Position numbers and translations under genes: made by a program
Origin: SKLM01 sp964575455
GTDB taxonomy: Bacteria > Chloroflexota > Anaerolineae > B4-G1
Assembly: GCA_964575455.1 (NCBI GenBank)
Contig: CAZNRX010000001.1
Span: 62,001 to 126,000, forward strand
Reading direction: 5' to 3'
DNA: 64,000 nucleotides
Notes under the pieces: generated by a model
Database searches by the model: none
Told to the model about the DNA's origin: nothing
The model's input: only the letters and a program-made list of their open reading frames with translations
Part shown: piece by piece, positions 8,163 to 16,977 of the stretch
Position numbering within the stretch: position 1 is the stretch's first letter
Layout: every line of letters begins with the position of its first letter

Positions 8163-11100
8163 GGACATCGTCAAGGCTTACGCTGGCGCGCGGATCACCC
8201 GCTTGGTCAACAGAGATGAGATCCTGGAAGAGATAGGGGATGCCGTTCGCGATACCTCGGGCCAGACCTACATTTTCTATATCGAAGCCCCGGGCGGAAC
8301 GGGCAAGACATTCCTGGCTCGGGATGTGCTGCGCCGCTGCCGGGAGGGGGAATGGACGGCTCCCGATCTTCTAGCAGCCAAGGACGAAGTGGATCTCTAT
8401 CATCACCAGACCCACAGCTGGGAGGGCTTCATGGAAGCGGTGGCTAAGGTTCTCGCCGACGGGGCGGCCTCCTTTGAGGCCTACGAGGAGCAGCGTCAAC
8501 GTCTCGAGGAGGTGAAGTTTGATCTGCGGGGCGCCGTCAGCGAGCTGCGGAGACAGCGCCGTATTCTGTCTGAAGCGTTCGTGCGAGGGTGCGAGGAACT
8601 CGGGAGGAAGAAGCGGATCGTACTCGTGCTGGATACGGCCGAGAAGCTGGTCTATGAGACGGATCGGGTGCAACAGGGTTTGGCGTTGAGTGAAGAGAGA
8701 TTCAGCATGCGGCCCTGGCTGCTGGACGCATGGCTGCCCAAGATGAGGAACACTGTCATTCTGATCGGTGGTCGTTCCAGCCGTTTCGGAGAGGATCTGC
8801 AGGAAGCGCTGGAAGGGCATGCGGGGATTCGTTTTAGAACACCGACGCTGGGCAATTTCTCTGAAAAGGACACGCTGGAGTACTTCGAGGCGGTACAGGA
8901 GACTGCGAAGCGGGATGGGAATGAGCAGGCATTGGAACGGCTGAATGCGATCTCCGAAGAGGCCCGGCAAGTGATTCACCGTCTCACCGAGGGACATCCG
9001 ATCACGTTAGCTCTGATGATCGACTACTACCTGGTCACCGGCCGGCTGGTGTCAGAGGTGAAGATGTCACTGGGGGAGATACGAGGGAAATCCTCAGATG
9101 AATTGCTAGAGGTTCGGGATAAGGTGGAAAGAGCCGTGGTGCGTCAGTTTCAGGAGCTCGATCGGCCGGGTGATGAGGCTATCCACGCTCTGTCCTGGGC
9201 CCCCAAGGGGATGGACGCGGAATTGCTGGCACGTGTGGCCGGGCTAAGCGAGGAGGAGGCTGCAAGGGTGATCGAGGCCTTAACTGATCCCAACGCCGGC
9301 CTCTCGTTCGTCAAGATTCGCCCTGCTGACCAACGTGTCTTCCTGCAGGATGAGATGTACGCCTTGATGAGAAACCACGTGCTGGAGAAGCTGCCCGAAG
9401 CTCGTGCAGATGAAGTGTACGAAGAGATCCTCGATTACTACTCGGAGAAGATCGAAGCAGCGAGAAAGAAGCTATATGAATTGAGCCGATTAGAGCGGGC
9501 TGAGGTGAGCGCCGAAGGTCGGGTCGTCATAGACGCTGCACCGGGCCCCCCCAGGGACCCAGAGGCGTTGGTGGATGCCGAAACCCACCTCCATGATATG
9601 CAGGTGGAGCTCCTCCACTATTCTATAAGGTACCGGCCACAGATTGGTTTCGAAGTCTATCGTGAGTATGCGGAAGAGGCCTTTCAGGCGCGCGACTTCG
9701 ATCTTGATATGCGGCTGCGCGACGAGCTTCTATGGTTCACTCATAAGGTGTTTGAGAGTGGTCAAGATGCGTTTCGAGGTCTAGAGCGTTGTGACGTGGA
9801 GTGGGAGGTAGCTATCCAGTGGGTTAGGAGATTCGTCTACTCGACTGATTATGCTCTCGCTGTTGGAATGGCTCGACAGCTTCGGAGCGAGTGTGCCGAT
9901 CTGCTAGCCGCAGGAGGGGCTCTGGCCGAGGCCGAATTGAAGGTTTGGGCAGGATGGGCGGCGGCCTTTCTGGGAAAGGATCTGGACGAGGCCGAGGTTG
10001 GGCTGAGAGACGCGGTGCAGCTCTTGACTCGGGTACAGCCTGAAACCGGAGCTGACGCAAAGAGGCGAGAAACCATTCTTGCCAGGGCGTACAATGGCCT
10101 GGGATACTTGCTCCGAGTGAAGGGCGAGTTCCGGGCGGCGTCTGATGCCTACCGCCGGTCTCTACCTTTGTGGCGAGGTCTAGAGCGAGAGGTTGAGCAC
10201 GCCGATTCGCTCAACAACCTGGCGTGGGCCACTGCCGAGATTGGCAACTTCGAGCGGGCGCTGCGTTACTGCGAGGACGCGCTCGAACTGCGCGAGGAGC
10301 TTGGATCGCGCTATTTGGTGGGATTGAGCTTCAACACATTGGGCCTCATCGCCATCAAGAACGATCAGCCCCATCGGGGCCGGGTACATTGTGAGCGAGC
10401 ACTGGCGATCTTTCGTGATCTGAGGTCCTCCCGTGGTATCGGCCTGGCCTATACTGCCTTGGCCGAGGCGCACCGCCGCGGCGCAGGTACACCTCGCGTC
10501 TATTTCCCCGCCGAGAAGGCGAAGCGCCTGCGGCTAGCAGAGGACTTCGCCGGCCAAGCGGTGCAGATCTTCCGGGACGAAGTGCCGGAACGGTTGCGGC
10601 TTATTGAGGCTCTGATTGAGCTCGGATGTGACTATCGCGACTGGGCACGGCTACGACCGGAGTACTACGACGAGGGGGATCCCGACCGGGTGGAGTTGGC
10701 CAAGAGAGGCTTCGAAGCTTTAGGTGAGGCTGCCGAATTGGCCGCCGATGAGTTTCAGTATCGACAGGTCGATGCGTTAGTCAACTTGGCCTGGTTGCAT
10801 TTCTACATCGAAGAGCCGAAGCAGGCCGTAGCGGTCCTGGATCGAACCGACGAGATTGTACCTGATGACTACCTTATTGTCGAAGGCGAAGGGATTCCTA
10901 GAAGTGAAGGGCTCCACGCTTTTGTCTGGACTCAGCTAGGCAAGGCCCATCTGCTGCGCGGCCAGATAGCCCTCCAGCGGTATTGGAATGAGCCGCCTGC
11001 GGAAGGCGGAGTGCGGGACGAGGAGTTGCTGTACGAGGTTGCGAGGCACTTCACGCTGACACTGGCTTATTCGGAGTTGTTCGCCGAGGACTACCGCGGC

Positions 11101-11313
11101 ATGCGCGGCGCGAAGGATGCGATGTACCAGGCGCTCAAGGGCGTGAACGTGCAGGAGCTCGACGCTCTCTACGAGGATGTTGACCAGATCGCCGAGAGAT
11201 ATGGGCTGGAGCAACGAGTGAGGAGGGATGGTCGACCGGCGCGTCCCAGAATGCGCAATTTCCTGGAGCAGTACTTCGGGCCCCCGCAGGAATACGAGGT
11301 GAGCGGTGTATGA
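8152..11313 (+). CDS. STAND-like NTPase with C-terminal TPR repeats, 1053 aa
   Basis: ATG 8152 is chosen because GAGGAGGAAA lies directly upstream; the frame is open to an earlier ATG at 8098. Walker A APGGTGKT is at residues 46-53 and Walker B IVLVLDTAEK at about 156-166, followed by helical and winged-helix-like segments and tetratricopeptide repeats (clearest at about 642-783). STAND NTPases are signalling switches that use the repeat region to sense or recruit partners; many act in bacterial conflict systems. No nuclease, protease, TIR or other effector domain is visible, so the output must lie elsewhere. It overlaps the upstream gene by 11 bases and the downstream acetyltransferase by an ATGA junction. 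Confidence 0.85.
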   Translation: MTPEDIVKAYAGARITRLVNRDEILEEIGDAVRDTSGQTYIFYIEAPGGTGKTFLARDVLRRCREGEWTAPDLLAAKDEVDLYHHQTHSWEGFMEAVAKVLADGAASFEAYEEQRQRLEEVKFDLRGAVSELRRQRRILSEAFVRGCEELGRKKRIVLVLDTAEKLVYETDRVQQGLALSEERFSMRPWLLDAWLPKMRNTVILIGGRSSRFGEDLQEALEGHAGIRFRTPTLGNFSEKDTLEYFEAVQETAKRDGNEQALERLNAISEEARQVIHRLTEGHPITLALMIDYYLVTGRLVSEVKMSLGEIRGKSSDELLEVRDKVERAVVRQFQELDRPGDEAIHALSWAPKGMDAELLARVAGLSEEEAARVIEALTDPNAGLSFVKIRPADQRVFLQDEMYALMRNHVLEKLPEARADEVYEEILDYYSEKIEAARKKLYELSRLERAEVSAEGRVVIDAAPGPPRDPEALVDAETHLHDMQVELLHYSIRYRPQIGFEVYREYAEEAFQARDFDLDMRLRDELLWFTHKVFESGQDAFRGLERCDVEWEVAIQWVRRFVYSTDYALAVGMARQLRSECADLLAAGGALAEAELKVWAGWAAAFLGKDLDEAEVGLRDAVQLLTRVQPETGADAKRRETILARAYNGLGYLLRVKGEFRAASDAYRRSLPLWRGLEREVEHADSLNNLAWATAEIGNFERALRYCEDALELREELGSRYLVGLSFNTLGLIAIKNDQPHRGRVHCERALAIFRDLRSSRGIGLAYTALAEAHRRGAGTPRVYFPAEKAKRLRLAEDFAGQAVQIFRDEVPERLRLIEALIELGCDYRDWARLRPEYYDEGDPDRVELAKRGFEALGEAAELAADEFQYRQVDALVNLAWLHFYIEEPKQAVAVLDRTDEIVPDDYLIVEGEGIPRSEGLHAFVWTQLGKAHLLRGQIALQRYWNEPPAEGGVRDEELLYEVARHFTLTLAYSELFAEDYRGMRGAKDAMYQALKGVNVQELDALYEDVDQIAERYGLEQRVRRDGRPARPRMRNFLEQYFGPPQEYEVSGV

Positions 11314-11786
11314 ACGTAAGACGCTTCGTTCGATCTGATCGGGCTTCTCTGGAGGAGGCCATCAACGCCGTCTGTGCGGAAGGCCGCTGGATGTCCACAT
11401 CCTCTTTCCAGCCCACACCGGCTTGGCGCCACGCTCTGGAGCAGCCAAACTGCTCAAATCACTGCTTGCTTGTGGCAGAGGAGAAGGGGCATATTGTGGG
11501 CTGGTGCCGAGTGCTGCCCGCTGCTTGCAAGGGTGAAGTGACCAAGGCGGAGCTAGGCATTGGACTCCTTCCGGACTACCGCAACCGGGGCTTGGGCACT
11601 GTCCTGGTACAACGTGTGCTGGATTGGGCCAGAGAAACAGGCCTGGAGCGTCTGTGGCTCAGAACCCGAGAGGACAATACCCGCGCCCGCCGGGTCTTCG
11701 CCCGTTGTGGTTTCTTCGCTTGCGGCAAGTCGGATGGTTGGATTCGGATGATTCGTCAGTTACAGAGCGTGTCGAGGGAGGCGTGA
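11310..11786 (+). CDS. GNAT family N-acetyltransferase, 158 aa
   Basis: The acetyl-CoA binding motif A is clear (LGIGLLPDYRNRGLGTVLVQ, about residues 83-102), followed by the usual ARRVFARCGF helix. GNAT enzymes transfer acetyl from acetyl-CoA to amines of proteins, peptides, antibiotics or metabolites; the substrate cannot be told from sequence. The ATG overlaps the stop of the TPR-NTPase (ATGA), so it is translationally coupled and is probably part of the same system, for example to modify a peptide, an NTPase or a toxin-like product. Confidence 0.88.
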   Translation: MNVRRFVRSDRASLEEAINAVCAEGRWMSTSSFQPTPAWRHALEQPNCSNHCLLVAEEKGHIVGWCRVLPAACKGEVTKAELGIGLLPDYRNRGLGTVLVQRVLDWARETGLERLWLRTREDNTRARRVFARCGFFACGKSDGWIRMIRQLQSVSREA

Positions 11787-11898
11787 ACTCCATCTGCGCT
11801 TTCCTCATCTCTCTGAATGACTAGGTCATGGTGACGGAAAGCACCGACAACGACTGTGTGAAGCTGGCATATTATCTACCAGCATCGGAGGACCAGTT

Positions 11899-13311
11899 AT
11901 GAGCGAGCGGAAAGCAACTATCCGGTGGGGTATCGGCGAAACCTATGACAATAGCGATTGTGCCTGTCCCAGCACAGATTGGGCCGCGTCACAATCCGCT
12001 TTAGATGATGCTGCCTCTTGGCACCTGTCTGACGATCTCTATCGCGTGCCCCTGCCACAGCATCACGAACTGGCTTTCAATCCCACCGATCCGTCCAGGT
12101 TAGCGGTCCTCAATGAGTCGGCTGTTCGCGTCCTTGACTCCTTTGGCACACCAGGCCCGCTGAGCACCACAGCTGACCGTCAAATAGCTGCCTCCGGTTT
12201 GCTTGTGTCGGACTGCAGGACGAGTCCTGTAACAGCTAGTGCGCTCCACACTCTCACCGTCTGGCTCCACGTCACTAATGCATGCAATCTTCGCTGCCCG
12301 TACTGCTACGTACATAAGAGCGACGAGGGGATGAGCGAGGCCACCGGCAAGGCAGCCATCGATTCGGTCTTCTGCTCTGCCGTCGCCAATGGCTTCCGTG
12401 CCGTCAAGGTCAAGTACGCCGGGGGCGAGCCCATGCTCAACTTCCCACTGGTGCGTGCCCTGCACGGAAAGGCAAAGCTGCTCTCCTCGCAGTGCGGCTT
12501 GGATCTGCGCGCGGTGGTGCTCTCCAACGGCACGATGCTGACTGACGAGATGATCGACTGGCTGCTCGGTGAGGATGTGCGATTGATGATCTCGCTGGAC
12601 GGCGTCGGAGCAGTGCACGACGCACAGCGGCCCTTTGCCGACGGGCGGGGCTCGTTTGCGCTTGTGGCGCGCAACATCGACCGGGCCGTGGTCAGGGGCC
12701 TTTCTCCGTACATCTCCATCACGGTCACGCCGCAGAGCGCCAAGGGGCTGCCCGATGCCGTGCGCTTCGCGCTGGAGCGTGACCTGTTGTTCAACCTCAA
12801 CTTCGTTCGTGAGCCGTGTGGGGTCGGTTGTGAGGTTCCGATTGGGTATGCGAGTATGATTCGCGGAATCCGTGAGGCCCTCTCTGTCATTGAGGGGAAT
12901 CTGCCCAACTGGGGCGTGATCGGCGGTTTGATGGATCGGGCTACCCTGGGCGTGCCTCATAGATACCCTTGCGGGGCCGGGCGCGATTACCTGGTGGTCG
13001 ATCACCGAGGTCAAATCTCGCGCTGTCAGATGACGATGGATCAGCCGGTGACGGACATAGGGGATGAGGATCCGCTCCGGGCTGCGCGAGAGTGGGAAGG
13101 CGGTTTCCAGAATATCGCTGTGGAGGAGAAAGACGGATGCAGCGACTGTATCTGGCGCTACTGGTGCGCCGGCGGCTGCCCGCTGCTGGCCTACCGGGCT
13201 GCTGACCGCAGCGATACTCCATCGCCGTACTGTGACGTCTACAAGACACTCTATCCTGACCTACTGAGGCTGGAGGGGCTGCGATTGCTCAAGACGGCGC
13301 CACCCACCTGA
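11899..13311 (+). CDS. Radical SAM/SPASM maturase with N-terminal leader-binding-like region, 470 aa
   Basis: The start ATG has GGAGGA six bases upstream. The first roughly 110 residues contain an unusual CAC motif (C21, C23). A short strand/helix region after it (about 48-105) resembles the PqqD-like leader-recognition fold in pattern, but I cannot confirm this. The radical SAM cluster is C129-x3-C133-x2-C136, with GGEPML as the SAM-binding GGE motif. The SPASM domain has C358, a cysteine near 375, C414-x2-C417-x5-C423-x3-C427 and a final cysteine near 445. Such enzymes install carbon-carbon, thioether or similar crosslinks in peptides. A perfect 21-bp hairpin follows the stop. It is the paralogue of the partial gene at 2-853. 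Confidence 0.92.
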   Translation: MSERKATIRWGIGETYDNSDCACPSTDWAASQSALDDAASWHLSDDLYRVPLPQHHELAFNPTDPSRLAVLNESAVRVLDSFGTPGPLSTTADRQIAASGLLVSDCRTSPVTASALHTLTVWLHVTNACNLRCPYCYVHKSDEGMSEATGKAAIDSVFCSAVANGFRAVKVKYAGGEPMLNFPLVRALHGKAKLLSSQCGLDLRAVVLSNGTMLTDEMIDWLLGEDVRLMISLDGVGAVHDAQRPFADGRGSFALVARNIDRAVVRGLSPYISITVTPQSAKGLPDAVRFALERDLLFNLNFVREPCGVGCEVPIGYASMIRGIREALSVIEGNLPNWGVIGGLMDRATLGVPHRYPCGAGRDYLVVDHRGQISRCQMTMDQPVTDIGDEDPLRAAREWEGGFQNIAVEEKDGCSDCIWRYWCAGGCPLLAYRAADRSDTPSPYCDVYKTLYPDLLRLEGLRLLKTAPPT

Positions 13312-13329
13312 CCGGCATTTGCCGCATCG

Positions 13330-13373
13330 AACGAGAGAGGGGGAAGGCTGTACAGCCTTCCCCCTCTCTCGTT
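13330..13373 (+). terminator. Long perfect hairpin after the radical SAM gene
   Basis: A 21-base stem (13330-13350 with 13353-13373) pairs without mismatch around a two-base TA centre, 18 bases after the stop. The tail is not a T-run, so it may act as a terminator, an mRNA stabiliser or a protein site. The right arm ends at the start of the GTAAGG repeats. Confidence 0.65.
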
Positions 13374-13406
13374 GTAAGGTATCTGTGAGGTTGCGTCCAG
13401 GTTCCT
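13374..13406 (+). promoter_or_regulatory. Three-unit 11-base direct repeat (GTAAGG class)
   Basis: GTAAGGTATCT (13374), GTGAGGTTGCG (13385) and TCCAGGTTCCT (13396) are spaced exactly 11 bases apart. A further GGAAGGTTGCG unit lies at 13432-13442, against the -35 region. They match the boxes at 1552 and 5603 and stand upstream of the promoter at 13446-13471. Confidence 0.6.
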
Positions 13407-13445
13407 GGGATGAGATCACTAGATCGATGTGGGAAGGTTGCGCGC

Positions 13446-13471
13446 TTGCACTCACGATCTTCCGCTATAAT
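13446..13471 (+). promoter_or_regulatory. Promoter for the membrane protein/peptide cassette
   Basis: TATAAT at 13466-13471 is a consensus -10. TTGCAC at 13446-13451 is only 14 bases away, a short spacer, as is common for activator-dependent promoters. Confidence 0.5.
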
Positions 13472-13506
13472 GGTGACAGTCAGGGACGGAGCAGGAGGTA
13501 AGGATC

Positions 13507-14154
13507 ATGCATCCCTATCAGAACAGCGGATCAACGATGTGGTCGGTAAGCGGAAGACTGGGAGGAGGTGGCATCGTGAAAGCATTGGTCGTGTTTGTGT
13601 TCGTTCTGCTCGTCGCAGCTTTCGTCGTGGGTGCGCTATTCTCTGACTCGTATTGGGTCAACCCGGCCCGGGAGCGAGCTGAAGCTCAAAGAATCGATAT
13701 CGAGAACAAGGGAATGGAAGCACGTCAGGAGATTGGACTCCGGGCGTATCGACAGCAGAAGGAAGCCGAAGCCGAAGCGAGCAGGGCAAGGGCCCGCAAA
13801 GCCCTGGTGTGGATGGATCGCTGGCATGAGGTGGGAATCGTCTTGGCCATAGTCTCCATGGTGGCTGTCGTGACCGGCGTAAGCATCCGTCTCGGAGCTC
13901 CTGCGTTCGCCAAGATCCATCAGCAACACACAGACGCGCGCAGGCAAATGATGGCGCAGCGGAGAGAGCTCGAGGAGAAGGCCGCCGAGCGACAGGCAAG
14001 AGAGGCCGAACGACTGCGGGAGGAGCGCCGGCTGGAACAGGTGCGCCTGCAGTGGGCCCGCTTTGAGTACGAGCAGCTAACGGGCAATGGTAGGGAACGT
14101 GAGCTCCACGCGGAGCCGAAAGCAACAAGCTCTTGGAGCGCGCACCCCAACTAG
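13507..14154 (+). CDS. Two-helix membrane protein with coiled-coil tail, 215 aa
   Basis: AGGAGGT lies seven bases before ATG 13507. A second good site (GGAGGAGGTGG) precedes GTG 13576, which would give a protein starting just at the first helix. Helices lie at about residues 25-44 and 108-130. Between and after them are charged Arg/Glu/Ala/Gln-rich helices with coiled-coil character, and the C-terminus is Ser/Asn-rich. No family is recognised. Transcription should start from TATAAT 13466 under control of the GTAAGG repeats. It is followed 29 bases later by a short ORF, mirroring the minus-strand cassette at 1414-1049. Function unknown; a scaffold or export partner for the peptide is possible. 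Confidence 0.75.
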   Translation: MHPYQNSGSTMWSVSGRLGGGGIVKALVVFVFVLLVAAFVVGALFSDSYWVNPARERAEAQRIDIENKGMEARQEIGLRAYRQQKEAEAEASRARARKALVWMDRWHEVGIVLAIVSMVAVVTGVSIRLGAPAFAKIHQQHTDARRQMMAQRRELEEKAAERQAREAERLREERRLEQVRLQWARFEYEQLTGNGRERELHAEPKATSSWSAHPN

Positions 14155-14183
14155 CCGGACACAACAACCAAAGGAGGATGGTT

Positions 14184-14360
14184 ATGAGGCAAGAGCGTCC
14201 GTCGGCAAGGCTCATTCATGCCATAGCAGGATCCGCAAGGTGGCTCCGCGCTACCAACAAGGGCCACGTTGGACCCGTCTTTCCTCTCCGTGGTCCGTTG
14301 TCGACAAGAGGTCCCCCAGTATCGCGCCTCGTTCCTTGGCCATCCCTTGATGGCAGCTGA
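14184..14360 (+). CDS. Short ORF, 58 aa, candidate precursor peptide
   Basis: AAAGGAGG at 14170-14177 stands six bases before ATG 14184 (ATG 14178 is in frame but too close). The peptide is basic and rich in Arg, Pro, Ser and Gly, with no cysteine, two Trp and a C-terminus of PWPSLDGS. It is the last gene before a hairpin terminator, in one transcript with the membrane protein. The position behind a radical SAM/SPASM gene suggests a RiPP-like substrate, but there is no recognised leader or core motif, and little visible similarity to the 49-aa ORF at 1049-1198 beyond context and Leu/Arg/Trp content. Confidence 0.5.
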   Translation: MRQERPSARLIHAIAGSARWLRATNKGHVGPVFPLRGPLSTRGPPVSRLVPWPSLDGS

Positions 14361-14378
14361 ACGGCATAATGCATACTG

Positions 14379-14417
14379 AATCCCATTGCCCGGCTATCGT
14401 CGCCGGGCAATGGGATT
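14379..14417 (+). terminator. Hairpin terminator after the cassette
   Basis: A perfect 16-base stem (AATCCCATTGCCCGGC, 14379-14394, with 14402-14417) closes a seven-base loop 18 bases after the short ORF. Only a weak T tail follows. Confidence 0.65.
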
Positions 14418-15011
14418 TCGTAGACGCTGGTGGGGACGTCAACTGGTACTGTCTTGAGGTTCATCTTCGCGGGATGTCCGGATCCTTCTCCGCAACCGTC
14501 TGTGAGCTGAGGGCTGCTGTCGATGCATCCGGCCCTGTACAAGCGCGGCCGATATGCGTCTCTCGGACCAAATCTGAATGCGAGATGTGAGCTGCCTGTG
14601 TATGCCTGCAACGGTAGGGCTATCAGGGAATGAGTCCGACAGACAGGGTGTCAGCGCAATCTTGCGTCAGTCTTGTCAGAAATCGTCAGCGGCGTGTCAG
14701 ATCTACGTACGGGGATGAAGTCAATCTACGGTATAATTGGAGAGAGGTAAGCGCTGCCTGAGTCATGGAGAGGCCTCCGTGAGCGCCATCCTCTCTGAGC
14801 TTGGGCGCAGAGATCTGGTCTATTGGTGTGGGCGTGAAGAAGGTTGAAGGGCTGGCGAAGATACTTGACCGTGCCAAGGGAGTTCGTGGTCGCAGCAGGT
14901 TCTAAGGGCTGCTCTTCCTGGCTCGGAGTTTCGCTACAAGATAGAGCGGGGTCTGAGCTTTGTATTGCGGTGAGGATTGGCGCTCTTCTTTTTCATGGAG
15001 GTTGATCTAGG
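14418..15011 (+). other. 594-base intergenic region before the second winged-helix NTPase
   Basis: No convincing gene was seen up to the GTG at 15012. The first 230 bases are featureless. GTCAG repeats and a consensus -10 lie at 14650-14737. A 22-codon ORF from GTG 14779 could be a leader peptide but has only a poor ribosome site. The roughly 270-base leader between the -10 and GTG 15012 is long enough to hold RNA structure, though none was obvious. Confidence 0.5.
14650..14737 (+). promoter_or_regulatory. GTCAG repeat array and -10 box
   Basis: GTCAG occurs at 14650, 14666, 14675, 14685 and 14696, the last four at 9 to 11-base spacing. TATAAT at 14732-14737 follows 31 bases later. The layout is like an OmpR-family activator site. 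A related array with TACAAT lies at 16978-17050. Confidence 0.6.
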
Positions 15012-16298
15012 GTGAGTAGCATCTTTCGAACCGAGGGACCCTTGCTCGAGACGGAGTCCCATCTCTACGTCGAGCGGGATGAGGATGGACGGATCGCGGC
15101 GGATATCAGGCGGGGCGACTACGTCGCCCTCACGGGCGCCCGGCAGACGGGCAAGACCAGCCTCCTCTGGAGGCTGCGTCGCCAGCTCCTCGACGAGGGC
15201 CACATCCCCGTCTACCTCGACCTCTCCCCGGCCCGGGATAGGGACGAGGAGGCCTGGTACCGCTACTTCCACGATGTGATGCTGGCCCAGCTGGGAGGGG
15301 ACGCACCCGACGTCTCTGTCCCCCCCATGCAGGATCAGTTCGACTTCCGGGAGGCCCTGCGGCGGATCGCATTGGAGCTGCCGCCGTCCCGACAGATCAT
15401 CATCATGCTGGATGAGGTCAGCAGTCTGCCCCTCTCCATCTCCGATCTCTTCTTCGGCACCGTTCGCGCCATGTTCAACGAGCGGGAGGCTTTCCCCGCC
15501 TTCCGGCGCTACGTCTTCGTCATGGCCGGGGCCTTCATCCCCGACGAGCTGGTTCGCGATCCCTCCCTCATGCCGTTCAACGTCGCTAGCCGCGTCTACG
15601 TCAGCGACGCCGACCGCGAGGGGCTGGCCGGCCTGGTGCGCAATCTGGAGCGGGCCGGCTGTATCGTCTCGGACCAGGTCATCGACAGGATCTACCATTG
15701 GACCGCGGGACACCTCTACCTGACGCAGCGGCTCTGTTCCCTGCTGGAGGCCGGGCAGGAGACGCACCTCACGCCCGGCCTGGTCGACGAAGCGGTCGAC
15801 GTCGTGCTGGGCGACCGGCACATCAGGCGCGTATATGACCGGCTCGATCGCTCGCCGGAGGAGAGGCGCGTCTTGCGCAGGATCCTGACGGGCGATGACC
15901 CCCTCAAGTTCCACCGCGCCAGCCGCCTCGTGGCCAGGCTCGAGCTGATGGGCCTCATCAAGGCCGACGCCGAGGGCTACTGCACCGTCCGCAACGCCAT
16001 CTACAGGGAGGCCCTGGCGGACGGGCATCTGGACGGTGGCAAAGACCAACCGGACGAGCTGACCAAGCTGGAGCAGAGGCTCTTTGAGTACTTCTCTCGG
16101 AACGTCACGCGCATCTGCAGCTACAGCGAGGTCGCCGACGCCGTGTGGGGCAACGGGAGCGCTGAGGAGTCGGGCATCGAGGACCGCATCTACCAGCTGG
16201 TGGCTCGTCTTCGCCGCAAGATGGCGTCAACTCGCGAGGCCCCGCTCCAGATCGTCACCATCCGCGGGCGTGGCTACAGGCCGCTGCGCCGTGCGTGA
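15012..16298 (+). CDS. AAA-type NTPase with C-terminal OmpR-type winged helix, 428 aa
   Basis: GTG 15012 has GGAGG about ten bases upstream. Walker A GARQTGKT is at residues 42-49 and Walker B IIIMLDEVSSL at about 129-139, in an AAA_14-like domain, followed by winged-helix and helical segments. Residues about 345-428 form a response-regulator-type winged helix (YSEVADAVWG, IYQLVARLRRKM, IRGRGYRPL). This gives the same overall plan as the 4217 protein, with a different NTPase domain and intact Walker B. Base composition is more G+C-rich than the 1637 gene. The GTCAG arrays upstream of it and of the 17167 peptide are its likely operators, implying autoregulation. Confidence 0.88.
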   Translation: MSSIFRTEGPLLETESHLYVERDEDGRIAADIRRGDYVALTGARQTGKTSLLWRLRRQLLDEGHIPVYLDLSPARDRDEEAWYRYFHDVMLAQLGGDAPDVSVPPMQDQFDFREALRRIALELPPSRQIIIMLDEVSSLPLSISDLFFGTVRAMFNEREAFPAFRRYVFVMAGAFIPDELVRDPSLMPFNVASRVYVSDADREGLAGLVRNLERAGCIVSDQVIDRIYHWTAGHLYLTQRLCSLLEAGQETHLTPGLVDEAVDVVLGDRHIRRVYDRLDRSPEERRVLRRILTGDDPLKFHRASRLVARLELMGLIKADAEGYCTVRNAIYREALADGHLDGGKDQPDELTKLEQRLFEYFSRNVTRICSYSEVADAVWGNGSAEESGIEDRIYQLVARLRRKMASTREAPLQIVTIRGRGYRPLRRA

Positions 16299-16383
16299 GC
16301 CGCTCCTCGACCGCCGCGCCGCCTGTCCGCGGGCCCTGCTTTTCCCAAAAGGTACTTGGGTTATATCATTCTCCAAGGAGTAG

Positions 16384-16481
16384 GGTGACCGGCACTTGCG
16401 ACCAAGCCTGCAAGTCGCTCCCCCTTGTGTCAGAAAAGCCACTTGCCGTCCCCCAGGAAGTCGTTTGAAGTGCCGGTCACC
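16384..16481. repeat. Dispersed inverted-repeat element, family 1, copy a
   Basis: The 14-base ends GGTGACCGGCACTT (16384) and AAGTGCCGGTCACC (ending 16481) are perfect inverted repeats enclosing 70 bases. The interior differs from copies b (33685-33780) and c (51689-51785). No open frame or clear target duplication was seen. Confidence 0.75.
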
Positions 16482-16529
16482 TTCGCCCACTCGAGAGTGA
16501 TAAGGCCATGACAGTACAACCTTGCCTTA

Positions 16530-16558
16530 TTGACATTTCACTCCCTCCATGGTACAAT
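16530..16558 (+). promoter_or_regulatory. Near-consensus sigma-70 promoter without a gene
   Basis: TTGACA at 16530-16535 and TACAAT at 16553-16558 are 17 bases apart, the strongest match to consensus in the window. No ORF with a ribosome site follows before 17167. Confidence 0.6.
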
Positions 16559-16977
16559 GTCTTCACCAATAAGTCAGCACTAGCCTGCATACCGGTGTTG
16601 CCGTCCCATCGAATTTGCCATAGGCCGGCCCCGGATACCAGCGCCGCAGATGTTCCTTAACAAACCACGCCGTCGCCCTCCAACCTCAATCATCACCAGG
16701 ACGCCTACCAGGTATCACGTCTTCTCTCTCTACCCAGCCGCGATATTGTTCCTCAGAAAAAAGTGCTCATCATTCAACATCAATGGGCACAGCGCCCCAC
16801 TTTGCGCCCGAAGTCGGCCCTCCAGTGGGCATGACGCCCCACAAAGCCCTCTTTCTTGCCCCCTTCGCCCCACTGCATCGTGAGATCCTCCAAAACAACA
16901 TCGTGTTCCGCTGGCCCAGATGTGACTGCCCGCGGGAGGCGCTCTCTTCGGTTCCGCACATCAGCCATCAGCCCCGT

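Noticed and set aside
14779..14847. 22-codon leader peptide before the 15012 regulator
   Set aside because: The only support is a poor GGAGAGG-like site; nothing in the peptide suggests attenuation.
15412..15723. Ser/Pro/Arg-rich plus-strand ORF in the NTPase gene
   Set aside because: It is a frame-shifted shadow of the 15012 protein.
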